Source: Caldifarciminota bacterium (GTDB lineage: Bacteria; Hydrothermota; Tepidihabitantia; Tepidihabitantales; Tepidihabitantaceae). From it: a stretch of 37,963 nt of DNA. The notes beneath the pieces were generated by a model. The model made no database searches. It was not told where the DNA came from and saw only the letters and a program-made list of their open reading frames with translations. A program made the translations under genes and the position numbers. Below are positions 1 to 8,552 of the stretch, one piece after another (positions within the stretch are counted from its first letter, which is position 1; each line of letters opens with the position of its first letter). The stretch is taken from NCBI GenBank assembly GCA_030612625.1, contig JAUWNN010000003.1, positions 1 to 37,963 of the forward strand. Reading direction: 5' to 3'.

Positions 1-8
1 TTCTCCTC

Positions 9-38
9 ATCTGTGTCCATCTGTGTTTATCTGTGGTT
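9..38. repeat. Decamer tandem repeat (atctgtgtcc atctgtgttt atctgtggtt)
   Basis: Three 10-bp units read directly. Confidence 0.7.
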
Positions 39-75
39 CACTTTTCCCTTGGCGTTCTTGGCGGTTGACTTCCGT

Positions 76-120
76 TTCGTGTATTTCGTGATTTCGTGGC
101 TAATCCTGGTTTGGTTGCGG
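76..120. repeat. Relic of the MITE-like element end (ttcgtgtatttcgtgatttcgtggctaatcctggtttggttgcgg)
   Basis: Closely similar to the right terminus of the inserted element at 10249-10295 (tttcgtggatttcgtgctttcgtggccaatcctatatcggttttcgg). Confidence 0.55.
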
Positions 121-219
121 CCCTTCGGGGGCCGCGCTAGGTTTATCTGTAGTTTATTCCTTTTGTTGGCGAGAGAAACGGCGGGGCAGCTATGCCCCGC
201 CGTAAATGAAGCTGTTCGT

Positions 220-2043
220 TTAGCGCGTGATGATGAGCTTGGCGACTGGTGATTCAGTTCCTGTCAGCCGGGCGAAGTAGATACCGTCTGCCAGCCTGCA
301 TCCTGCTTTGTCGTGTCCGTTGAATACCGCATTGCCCCGGACAAGTTCGAGGGTCTGCACCAGGGTGCCGGTTGCATCGTAGACTTCGATACCGTGTTCG
401 GTGCCGCGCGGGTTCACCAGGTTCAGTCGTGCAAAGGTGCTGAACGGATTCGGGCTGACATCAATCCGTACCGGGGCAGAAGCCGGTGCCGGACCGATCC
501 ACTCGTTGATTCCGGTGGCCGAAATCATCGCATTCATGCACGCATCCCGGGCCCAGAGGTCGCGGCTCGAGGCCCAGACCCCGGTGTATTCCCAGCTTTG
601 ACCGGAAATCGGTGCTACTGAGTCCATGCCGAATGCCGGGTCCTGCACGACCGATGACATCGCACCGACAAAGAACGCACCTTCGGTTATTTCCGCCGGG
701 GTTGGCAGGTTGACGGTGTACCACTGGGGTGCGCTCACATTGACGTTGGTGATGTAAAGGGTGTCGCCCGGGCTTCCGCCTGGGCCGTTGTCGTCAAAGA
801 TGCCGAATGCGCACGAGACCCCGGTTGCCGACTGGGAGTTCATGCGGATGCCGGTGATATTACACGGATAGACCGGGGGTACGAAACGGTTGCCATAACC
901 GCCCGGGCCGTTCCAGTGGAAGTACTGGTCGGGTGTGCCTTTGTCATAGGACAGGGTGGCCGGCAGGGTAACAACATGAACTTCAACTTTGGCCAGGTCA
1001 TTGGGTGGGAAAACATCACCCGGCAGAGCGGTGTAGATTTCGATAATGAATGTGCCGTTACTGGAAGGAGTCCAGGTCTCGGCAAATACCAGCGAGTCGG
1101 TATCGGCCGGGTCAGGCACGTGGGTATCAATCGAGTCGTAGTGGACGACCGAGCCGGACTGCCGTTTCACCTTGACAAAGGACTGGAAGTCGGACTCCTG
1201 CTGGTTGCCGAAGTTCTTGGCGACTGCCCAGAGGGTGACCGGCTGTCCGTTGAGCACGAAGATTCCGCCGTTGCGGTCATTCATCGCATTGCGGATTCCA
1301 GCGTCGTGAATCTCCATGGTCGTGGATTCGGGTGGGAAGAAGAGAACCGCGAGCTCGGTATGGTACATATTGCCGGGCGGGATCGTGCCGGAAAGGTAAG
1401 AGAGCCCGATATTGCCGCCGACATTCTCAATCCCGGTCTGGTTGTTGTCCGGTGCCCAGCCGTTATATGGCTGTCCTGACTGTTCCTTGTACTGGAAAGT
1501 AATCGAGGAGTCGGGCCGGGAGATGATGACCTCAAAGCTGTTGTTGCCGCCGGTGTTCCAGAACTTCAGGGAGTCGAACTGGACGATGAAAGTGTCGGCC
1601 GCGGTGTTGCTCCAATACCAGACCGTGCCGCCGGCACTCGGGTCAAGGTCGCTCATCATCGGTGACAAGAGATTATTGGGCCGTTCAGTGCTTGGCATGT
1701 GCTGGAATGGATGGCCATCAAGCGCGTTGTCGTGGAATGCGATGTAGCCGTTCGAGCCGACGTAAATCTGGCTGACCTGATACCAGTAGTAAGGGAAGTC
1801 GAAGCCGAGGTTGAACGGGCCGACTACATTGTCGTCACCGAGCCCGGTGACCTGGGTGCCGACGCCTTTGATGTCCACCCAGTTGTATGTGGGCGCACCC
1901 GGGCAGGTGGTATCCGAATCCAACCAGCAATAGCCGTAAGCGTCCGGGCCGCCGCCGCCCCAGATGGGCGGATTCGACACCTCATGACCTGGGCCGACCG
2001 GGGTTATCGCCAGGAGCGCTGCTGCAACGATCGTTGCTACCAT
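220..2043 (-). CDS. Secreted protein with T9SS-like C-terminal sorting domain
   Basis: 607 aa; N-terminal signal peptide (MVATIVAAALLAITP); C-terminal ISPNPF-like module (VSPNPFSTFARLNL...IEVYDATGTLVQTL...GIYFARL...KLIITR); strong SD aaggaggt before ATG. Confidence 0.8.
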   Translation of the reverse strand: MVATIVAAALLAITPVGPGHEVSNPPIWGGGGPDAYGYCWLDSDTTCPGAPTYNWVDIKGVGTQVTGLGDDNVVGPFNLGFDFPYYWYQVSQIYVGSNGYIAFHDNALDGHPFQHMPSTERPNNLLSPMMSDLDPSAGGTVWYWSNTAADTFIVQFDSLKFWNTGGNNSFEVIISRPDSSITFQYKEQSGQPYNGWAPDNNQTGIENVGGNIGLSYLSGTIPPGNMYHTELAVLFFPPESTTMEIHDAGIRNAMNDRNGGIFVLNGQPVTLWAVAKNFGNQQESDFQSFVKVKRQSGSVVHYDSIDTHVPDPADTDSLVFAETWTPSSNGTFIIEIYTALPGDVFPPNDLAKVEVHVVTLPATLSYDKGTPDQYFHWNGPGGYGNRFVPPVYPCNITGIRMNSQSATGVSCAFGIFDDNGPGGSPGDTLYITNVNVSAPQWYTVNLPTPAEITEGAFFVGAMSSVVQDPAFGMDSVAPISGQSWEYTGVWASSRDLWARDACMNAMISATGINEWIGPAPASAPVRIDVSPNPFSTFARLNLVNPRGTEHGIEVYDATGTLVQTLELVRGNAVFNGHDKAGCRLADGIYFARLTGTESPVAKLIITR

Positions 2044-2282
2044 TACACCTCCTTAATTAAGCATGACGCACGATGCATCAGGCATAACGCCTCCAGCGTA
2101 ATGCGTCTTGCGTAATGCATAATGCGTTATGAATATAGAACCGTCAGGCCAAATGTCAAGGGGCAAAGGGTTCAAGTCTAGAAGTCTAGAACCCTGGAAC
2201 CCTGGAACCCTTTTTCCTTAAACCCTCTTTCTGTTCCTTCGGCTTGACTTTGCGTTTCTCCGGTCAAGAATGTATCGGTAAC

Positions 2283-3548
2283 ATGGACCGATTTATCATC
2301 CGCGGCGGCCGGCCTCTTAAAGGAACAGTCACAGTCGCCAGCTCAAAGAACGCGGTGCTGCCGATTCTCGGGGCCTGTCTCTTGACCGAAGAGGAGTGCA
2401 CTATTCGCAATGTGCCGCAACTCGAGGATGTCAGGACTATGCTTCGGCTCCTGCGAGCGGTCGGGGCCGGAGTTTCGGTTTCCGGCCGCACCGTCCGCAT
2501 CAGAGCGCCCGGCCCTCTTGAAAAGCAGGCTCCTTACAATATCGTCCGCAAGATGCGGGCCGGCTATTATGTGCTCGGGCCTTTGCTCGGGCGGTTCGGA
2601 GAAGCCCGGGTGTCGCTGCCGGGCGGATGCGCAATCGGATCCAGGCCTCTGGATTTGCACCTGAAAGGGATGGCTGCACTCGGGGCCCGGGTTGAACTGA
2701 AACACGGGTATATCGATGCCCGGGCGCGGAAGTTGCGCGGGGCTCAGGTTTCGCTTGAAGGCACAAAAGGGCCGAGTGTCGGGGCAACCGCCAATGTGAT
2801 GATGGCCGCGGTCCTGAGCAAAGGTGAAACGGTGATTAAAGGTGCGGCATGTGAGCCTGAACTGGTTGACCTGGCCGAATTCCTCAACAAGATGGGCGCC
2901 AGGGTGGAAGGTGCCGGCACAGCCGAAGTCCGCATCCGCGGAGTTGCCCAGCTCGGCCGAGCCGTGCACCGTCCGATTCCGGACCGGATTGAGGCCGGCA
3001 CTCTTGCCGCTGCCGCGGCCCTGACCAGAGGCAAAGTCAAGATTCGCAACTGCCGGCCTGAGCACCTCGTGACGGTTATTGACAAACTGCGCCAGGCCGG
3101 GGCTGTGGTTGAAACCCGGGGACGCACGATGCTCGTCAGCGCGAGAGCACGACCCAAACCGGTAAATATCAGCACCGCATCTTATCCGGGTTTTCCTACC
3201 GACCTTCAGGCTCAGTTCACCGCGCTTCTGAGTATTGGCCGCGGTACCAGCATCATAACCGAGAACATCTTTGAGGCCCGTTTCATGCACGTGATGGAAC
3301 TGAATCGGATGGGGGCCCGCATTGACATCAACGGCAACATGGCTGTAGTCCAGGGCGTGGAGCGGCTTTGCTCGGCCCAGGTGATGGCATCAGACCTGCG
3401 TGCTTCTGCCGCACTGGTGCTTGCCGGGCTTGTGGCCCAGGGCAAGACTGAAGTTCTCCGAATCTACCACCTCGACCGCGGGTATGAGCGGCTGGAAAAG
3501 AAACTTGCCAGCCTGGGAGCGCAGGTTGAGCGCGTATCGAGTGGGTAA
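2283..3548 (+). CDS. murA: UDP-N-acetylglucosamine 1-carboxyvinyltransferase
   Basis: MDRFIIRGGRPLKGTVTVASSKNAVLPILGACLL; PGGCAIGSRPLDLHLKG with catalytic-loop Cys; PTDLQAQ; full length. ATG at 2283 preferred over the ORF-track start at 2244. Confidence 0.95.
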   Translation: MDRFIIRGGRPLKGTVTVASSKNAVLPILGACLLTEEECTIRNVPQLEDVRTMLRLLRAVGAGVSVSGRTVRIRAPGPLEKQAPYNIVRKMRAGYYVLGPLLGRFGEARVSLPGGCAIGSRPLDLHLKGMAALGARVELKHGYIDARARKLRGAQVSLEGTKGPSVGATANVMMAAVLSKGETVIKGAACEPELVDLAEFLNKMGARVEGAGTAEVRIRGVAQLGRAVHRPIPDRIEAGTLAAAAALTRGKVKIRNCRPEHLVTVIDKLRQAGAVVETRGRTMLVSARARPKPVNISTASYPGFPTDLQAQFTALLSIGRGTSIITENIFEARFMHVMELNRMGARIDINGNMAVVQGVERLCSAQVMASDLRASAALVLAGLVAQGKTEVLRIYHLDRGYERLEKKLASLGAQVERVSSG

Positions 3549-4698
3549 GGGTGACACCCTGCGCAGCGCAAGGGTGTCACCCTCGAAACGTCGCAGGACC
3601 CGCCGGGTCAGAATAGGGCCGATTTCCATCGGTGGCAGTGCGGTGATTGCGGTCCAGTCAATGACCAAAACTCCTCCCAGTGATGTCAGGGCGACTGTTC
3701 GTCAGATTCGGGCGCTGGAGCGGGCCGGCTGCGAGCTGGTCCGGCTGGCCGTGCCTGATGAGTCGGCAGCAGCCGTGCTGCCCGAAATCAGGGGACGCAC
3801 CGGTCTGCCGCTTATTGCGGACATTCATTTCGATTACCGGCTGGCCTTGGCCGCAATCAAAGCCGGGTTCGACAAAGTCAGAATAAACCCGGGCAATATC
3901 GGTGCTTCCTGGAAAGTGAAGGAAATAATCAGGGCTGCGGCCGGGTCCGGTGCTGCAATCCGGGTCGGGGTCAATGCCGGTTCCCTGAACAAAAAGGTGC
4001 TGAAGAAGTATGGCTCTCCTAGCGCAAAAGCAATGGTAGAAAGTCTTGAAAAAAGCCTGGAGCTTTTTGAGCAACTGGGTTTCAAGTCGCTTGTCCTTTC
4101 TGCCAAGACCACGAACGGGCCGGATACTATTGCGGTGAACCAGCGGCTTTCGCAACGCTACCGCTATCCGATTCACCTTGGTTTGACCGAAGCGGGTTTG
4201 CCTTTCGAAGGTGCGATTCGGTCGGCAGCAACCCTCGGAGTGCTGCTGCAACAGGGAATCGGCGATACTATCAGGATTTCTCTGACCGGCGACCCGAAGC
4301 TGGAAGTCGAGGCCGCATACGAGCTTCTTGGAACCCTCAACCTGCGCAAGCGCGGGCCGGTTGTCTACTCCTGCCCTACCTGTGGCCGGACACAGATTGA
4401 TGTGGCCCGGCTTGCCCGGCAGGTGAAGCTGGCACTGAAGAAACCGGCAATTCGCAACTCCTCAATCGCCACTCGTTATTTCACGGTGGCGGTAATGGGC
4501 TGTGTTGTCAATGGGCCGGGTGAAGCCAGAGAAGCGGACTACGGCATTGCCGGCGGCAAAGGCAAAGGCGCTATCTTTGTCCACGGTAAGGTGGTGAAGA
4601 CCTGCTCTGAGAAAAGGCTGGTGGCCGCGCTGCTCGAAGAAATCGTAAAGGAAAACCCAAAGTCCAAAGCCCAAAGTTCAAATCGCAGCGGGGTCTGA
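3541..4698 (+). CDS. ispG: 4-hydroxy-3-methylbut-2-en-1-yl diphosphate synthase
   Basis: VAVQSMTKTPPSDV-like N-terminus, PLIADIHFDYRLAL, RINPGNIG, SCPTCGRTQIDV, VAVMGCVVNGPGEAREADYGIAGG. Start uncertain (GTG at 3541 overlaps murA by 8 nt). Confidence 0.92.
   Translation: MGKGDTLRSARVSPSKRRRTRRVRIGPISIGGSAVIAVQSMTKTPPSDVRATVRQIRALERAGCELVRLAVPDESAAAVLPEIRGRTGLPLIADIHFDYRLALAAIKAGFDKVRINPGNIGASWKVKEIIRAAAGSGAAIRVGVNAGSLNKKVLKKYGSPSAKAMVESLEKSLELFEQLGFKSLVLSAKTTNGPDTIAVNQRLSQRYRYPIHLGLTEAGLPFEGAIRSAATLGVLLQQGIGDTIRISLTGDPKLEVEAAYELLGTLNLRKRGPVVYSCPTCGRTQIDVARLARQVKLALKKPAIRNSSIATRYFTVAVMGCVVNGPGEAREADYGIAGGKGKGAIFVHGKVVKTCSEKRLVAALLEEIVKENPKSKAQSSNRSGV
3548..3583. repeat. Perfect 13-bp inverted repeat spanning the murA stop / ispG 5' end
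   Basis: agggtgacaccct-gcgcagcgca-agggtgtcaccct; the loop itself is a gcgc-a-gcgc palindrome. Confidence 0.85.
4657..4684 (+). repeat. Heptamer tandem repeat (ccaaagt ccaaagc ccaaagt tcaaatc) inside ispG 3' end
   Basis: Units in exact 7-nt phase. Confidence 0.75.
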
Positions 4699-4699
4699 T

Positions 4700-4770
4700 T
4701 TTGGATTTTGAGCTTAGGTCATTAAATAGGCCTTTGGATTTTGTCATTTGGATTTGCGGCTTTGTGCTTT
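4700..4770 (+). repeat. Heptamer repeat array (tttggat/tttgagc ... tttggat tttgtca tttggat ttgcggc tttgtgc)
   Basis: 7-nt phase; overlaps the region translated as the signal peptide of the next CDS. Confidence 0.65.
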
Positions 4771-6176
4771 TGGCGGTTAGCTCAGCTACCGCCTGCACCA
4801 TCGGAGCTTTCGGTCCGGGCTCGACTTCGGACGGCCGTCCAGTCTTATGGAAAAACCGGGATGTGGACAACCCGAACCAGGAGTTGCGCTTTTTCTCGGA
4901 CGGCCGGTATCGGTATATTGCCAATGTGTATGCCGGCGAGAGCCTGAAAGTCTGGGCCGGAATCAACCAGGCCGGATTCGCTGTCATGAATTCCGACTCC
5001 TATAACATCGGAGGCGACGGCGGCGATGACGGGCTGGTGATGAAGCTGGCGCTCGCAAGTTGCGCAACGGTCGAGGATTTCGCCAGGCTGATGGACTCGC
5101 TCAATATCGTGGGCCGGGAAGTTGCGGCCAATTTCGGGGTATTTGACTCAACCGGAATGACTTCAATCTTTGAGGCAGCAAACACCTGGTATGTCCGGTA
5201 CGATGCGGATGACGAATCGCTCGGATTTCTCATTCGGGCTAACTACTCAATGTCAGGCGACACCAGTCGCCAGCTCGGCAGGGAGCGGTACGAACGCACC
5301 ATGCAACTGGTTGTGCCGGCCAGGCGGGAAAACCGAATCACGGTTCGGTTCATTGTCCAGACCCTTGCCCGGGATATCGGTACGGTTGATTTCAACCCCT
5401 ACCCCCTGCCATTTTATGGAACCTGCGGGGAGTTGCCCTATGGGTACGTGCCGGCCACCAGTACAATCTGCCGCTCCAGCACCCGGTCGGTCGAGATAAT
5501 AACTGGTTCCAGACCGGATGAGCCGGCAGGCAAAGGAATGATGTGGGTGGTTCTGGGCCCGCCTGAATCCTGCCTGCCGGTCCCGGTCTGGGTTCAGGCC
5601 GGGCCCGTGCCGGACGCCTTGAACGGGCCCGAGCGGTCAGAGATTTGTGACGAAGCCCTTATGGTGCGGGAATACGTCTGTTCTGACAGCGAGCATCCAT
5701 CGGCCATAAACACTTTTTGCCTCTATGGGGTTCTTGAGTCTTTTGCGCCTGCCGAGTCGGCCATATTCGAGCTGACAGCGCAGCGCGAAGCCGAATGGCC
5801 GGGTGGCCCGAGTGAAGCCGAAGCTGTTTACCACACGACTGAGATTTGCCGGACGGTTCTTGAAGCGTACCAGGAGTTCTGGGCCCGGCATGACCGGGCA
5901 AGACCGGTACCTGTCTTGGACAGCGAGCCCGGCACGTTTCCGACCATTACCCGGAACCGGCTTGTCATCCAATTGCCGGACAGGCAGGAGCGGGTCAGGG
6001 TGTACGATGTCCAGGGCAGGCTTGTTCAGAGCCTGGCCGTACCACCGGGCGAGAACCGGTTGTCCTGGAATACTGAGACATTGCCGGCCGGAGGGTATTT
6101 CCTGGTATTCGAGCCCGGCCCGTCCGGGCCGAACGGTTCTGACGCCTGCCTGAGCCGATTCATCCGCCTGCCCTAG
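4701..6176 (+). CDS. Secreted C45/C69-like Ntn-hydrolase (acyltransferase/peptidase fold) with T9SS-like C-terminal domain
   Basis: Signal peptide ending ...SSATA|CTIGAFGPGSTSDGRPVLWKNRDVDNPNQ, i.e. N-terminal Cys nucleophile plus WKNRD motif; C-term NRLVIQLPDRQERVRVYDVQGRLVQSL...GYFLVFEP. TTG start. Confidence 0.75.
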   Translation: MDFELRSLNRPLDFVIWICGFVLLAVSSATACTIGAFGPGSTSDGRPVLWKNRDVDNPNQELRFFSDGRYRYIANVYAGESLKVWAGINQAGFAVMNSDSYNIGGDGGDDGLVMKLALASCATVEDFARLMDSLNIVGREVAANFGVFDSTGMTSIFEAANTWYVRYDADDESLGFLIRANYSMSGDTSRQLGRERYERTMQLVVPARRENRITVRFIVQTLARDIGTVDFNPYPLPFYGTCGELPYGYVPATSTICRSSTRSVEIITGSRPDEPAGKGMMWVVLGPPESCLPVPVWVQAGPVPDALNGPERSEICDEALMVREYVCSDSEHPSAINTFCLYGVLESFAPAESAIFELTAQREAEWPGGPSEAEAVYHTTEICRTVLEAYQEFWARHDRARPVPVLDSEPGTFPTITRNRLVIQLPDRQERVRVYDVQGRLVQSLAVPPGENRLSWNTETLPAGGYFLVFEPGPSGPNGSDACLSRFIRLP

Positions 6177-6199
6177 AGAACAACCAGATTTATTCCTCC
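5932..6199 (+). repeat. Direct repeat copy 1 (3' end and downstream flank of the Ntn-hydrolase gene)
   Basis: About 96% identical by eye to 9962-10427, which carries an extra 194 bp. Confidence 0.85.
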
Positions 6200-6348
6200 T
6201 GATTGGGCAAACCCGGCCACCTCCGCATAGCCAGACTCCTTTTCCGAGCCATCCTCTCATCCGCTCTCTTCACTCGCAAGTCAAGTATATGTCGAGTTAT
6301 GAGTCAAGCGGGCGGCGCGGAAAACATGAATAACGTCCTTAGGTTCTC

Positions 6349-6435
6349 TCAGAAGAACACAAGCTGCCTGCGGCTGCCGCGCCAAGTGACGTGGTGCGGA
6401 ATGCCGGGCGCTACCACCCGCGCAATTCCGGCCAT
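6349..6435 (-). pseudogene. N-terminal relic of a REP-associated tyrosine transposase (RAYT / IS200-like)
   Basis: Translates MAGIARVVAPGIPHHVTWRGSRRQLVFF*, matching the typical RAYT start (R.V.PG.PHHVTQRG.RRQ.VFF). Confidence 0.75.
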
Positions 6436-6496
6436 GCCCAAGCTTGCCAGAACCCCTTGGCCCTGTCAATAAATAGTATTATGTCCCCAATATCTC

Positions 6497-6569
6497 GATA
6501 GACGAACTTAACCAGTTCTCTCGCGTCCTGCCAAGCATCAATATCCTCGAACTTCTCAATCCTCGCCAT
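6497..6569 (-). pseudogene. Truncated four-helix-bundle (23S rRNA IVS-type) protein
   Basis: MARIEKFEDIDAWQDARELVKFVY, parallel to the intact MARIERFEDIEAWQNARELVKQVY at 8044-8427; upstream DNA also duplicated. Confidence 0.8.
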
Positions 6570-6585
6570 ATCCAGTTCCTCCTAC

Positions 6586-6707
6586 CTCAACCTGCTAACT
6601 TGGCAACCTGTTACCTGGAAACTGCCTCGTGCCTGCAACCTGGCACCTGCCAACCTTCGAACCTGTCAATTTGTGAACCTGAAACCTGTCAACCTGTAAC
6701 CTGTGTC
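6586..6707. repeat. AACCTGN-type heptamer repeat array
   Basis: gaacctg aaacctg tcaacctg taacctg and variants. Confidence 0.7.
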
Positions 6708-7845
6708 ACGGGTATTGCCATCGTTCCTCAACCGCAGCCAGCGGCAAGGTGCTGACTTTGTCCGCGAGCGGATAGGCCCGGTCGCCCGGGTAGATGACCC
6801 AGAGGTGGGTCAGGTCGAGGTCCTCAAGCGCGCTGGCCATTGAAGGAGTGAAACGCGGGGCGTCGGCATACTTGACCTCAATCGCCCAGTTCCGGCCGCG
6901 TTCCTGCCAGAATAGGTCCACCTCGGCGCCGGAATGAGTGCCCCAGAAACAGAGCTCCTCGCTGCGCTTGCCGATGGCCCGAGCGGTAGTCTCGAGGGCG
7001 AAACCCTCCCAGGAAGCGCCCAGCTTGTTGTGGGCCGCCAGGTCGCGCGCGGAACGGATGGCCAGTAGCACGTGAAGCAACCCGGAGTCGCGAATGTAGA
7101 GCTTGGGCCGCTTGACCAGCCGCTTGCCGAGACTGACGTGCCACGGTTGCAGCAGGCGGACCATAAACGTACCCTCAAGAATATCGAGATACCGTCGAAC
7201 GGTCATGTCCGACACGCCGAAGGAACGGGCGAACTCGCTGTAATTGAGGACCTGTCCGTGATAGTGGCACAGCATCAGCCAGAACCGGCGCAGCGTCGCG
7301 GCCGGAATCGTGATGCCCAGTTGGGGGATGTCACGCTCAAGGAACGTCGCCACATACTGCTCGCGCCACTGGCGGCTCAGTTCATCCGTGCGGGCGGTGT
7401 ATGAGCGCGGCAGTCCGCCGCGCAGCCAGAGCTTGCGCCAGTGATTCGTGCCGATGTCGCCCAGGCGCAACCCGCCCAGCTCGTGAAAGGCGATGCGGCC
7501 AGCCAGCGACTCGGCGGACTGGCGCAAGAGGTCGCGCGAAGCACTGCCCAGAATCAGGTAGCGCTGGTTCTTGCGCGTGTCCACCAGATGGCGAATCAGC
7601 GGGAAGAGATTCTGCACACGCTGGACCTCGTCAATGACAATCCACCCCGAGAGCGACTCCAGCGCCAGTTGCGGCTCGGCCAGCATGGCCGCGTCGCGCG
7701 GATTCTCCAGGTCGAAGTAATGGTCCGCGGCGAATTCCCGGGCCAGCGTGGTCTTGCCGCACTGGCGCGGCCCCAGAATGGCCGTGACCGGAAACTCCGC
7801 CATCAGGTCGCGGAGAATTGCCTTGTCGGTAGGTCGGGCAATCAC
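6706..7845 (-). CDS. AAA_14/DUF4143 ATP-binding protein
   Basis: TAILGPRQCGKTTLARE Walker A; WIVIDEVQR Walker B; DUF4143-like C-terminus (LCFWGTHSGAEVDLFW...WAIEVKYADAP). Confidence 0.88.
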   Translation of the reverse strand: MIARPTDKAILRDLMAEFPVTAILGPRQCGKTTLAREFAADHYFDLENPRDAAMLAEPQLALESLSGWIVIDEVQRVQNLFPLIRHLVDTRKNQRYLILGSASRDLLRQSAESLAGRIAFHELGGLRLGDIGTNHWRKLWLRGGLPRSYTARTDELSRQWREQYVATFLERDIPQLGITIPAATLRRFWLMLCHYHGQVLNYSEFARSFGVSDMTVRRYLDILEGTFMVRLLQPWHVSLGKRLVKRPKLYIRDSGLLHVLLAIRSARDLAAHNKLGASWEGFALETTARAIGKRSEELCFWGTHSGAEVDLFWQERGRNWAIEVKYADAPRFTPSMASALEDLDLTHLWVIYPGDRAYPLADKVSTLPLAAVEERWQYP

Positions 7846-7961
7846 AGTGGCATTCTAACCTATCCGCATCGAAATGTCAAGCCCCGGCGATGAATCTTCA
7901 AGGCTGCGCTGTGACTGCTCTCCGGTCATGCCCCAGCGTAAGTCAAAGTCAGGTCTCAGGT

Positions 7962-8042
7962 TCACAGGTTCCACGTCGTCAAGTTCCAGCGTCAAGCCTG
8001 CAACTTGGAACCTGCAACCTGGAACCTGCAACCTGTAACTGC
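7962..8042. repeat. AACCTGN heptamer tandem repeat
   Basis: aacctgc aacctgg aacctgc aacctgt in exact 7-nt phase near 8010-8037. Confidence 0.8.
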
Positions 8043-8043
8043 T

Positions 8044-8427
8044 TCACGACTTCTGACAGTCGGTTTTCTTCAGGTAGTGTATGAAGGAGGCAACCTGTCT
8101 GGAAACCGTAGCAGCGGCCTCTGAGAGGGTGCGGAACTCGGTGTCGTCGAGATACTCGAGGTCCCCCCGGGCCGCGTACGCGAGTGAATGCACTTCACCG
8201 GCCGAACCACGGGCGATGAAGAGGAACTGCGTGAATTCTTTGTTACTCCCCCGCTCAAACCCCTCGGCGATGTTGGACATGACCGAAACCGCTGCCCGCT
8301 GTATCTGGTCCCTCAGACCGAAATCACGAGCAAACCCCGCCTTCCTCGTAACCTGATAGACCTGCTTCACTAACTCCCTCGCATTCTGCCACGCCTCAAT
8401 ATCCTCAAACCTCTCGATTCGCGCCAT
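8044..8427 (-). CDS. Four-helix-bundle protein (23S rRNA intervening-sequence/S23 family)
   Basis: FEDIEAWQNARELVKQVYQVTRK...FGLRDQIQRAAVSVMSNIAEGFERGSNKEFTQFLFIARGSAGEV. Confidence 0.9.
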   Translation of the reverse strand: MARIERFEDIEAWQNARELVKQVYQVTRKAGFARDFGLRDQIQRAAVSVMSNIAEGFERGSNKEFTQFLFIARGSAGEVHSLAYAARGDLEYLDDTEFRTLSEAAATVSRQVASFIHYLKKTDCQKS

Positions 8428-8447
8428 GTCCAGTTCCTCCTACTTCA

Positions 8448-8552
8448 ACATGCTAACTTGGCAACCTGTCACCTGGAACCCGCCTCGTGTCTGTAACCTC
8501 TCGACCTGTGAACCTGTCACTTGCGACCCTGTGAACCTGCAACTTGTCAACA
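8448..8552. repeat. AACCTGN-type heptamer repeat array
   Basis: Multiple degenerate acctg-centred heptamers; flank homologous to that at 6568-6640. Confidence 0.7.

Noticed and set aside
13-252. 79-aa ORF at the left edge
   Set aside because: Consists largely of dispersed repeat sequence and overlaps the end of a real minus-strand CDS.
2343-3290. 315-aa minus-strand ORF opposite murA
   Set aside because: Antisense shadow of a confidently identified CDS in a GC-rich genome; composition not protein-like.
3548-3583. Rho-independent terminator between murA and ispG
   Set aside because: No T-tract follows the hairpin and it overlaps the predicted ispG 5' coding region.
6586-8552. Possible CRISPR array from repeated AACCTG strings
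   Set aside because: Units are contiguous 7-mers without spacers; tandem repeats, not CRISPR.
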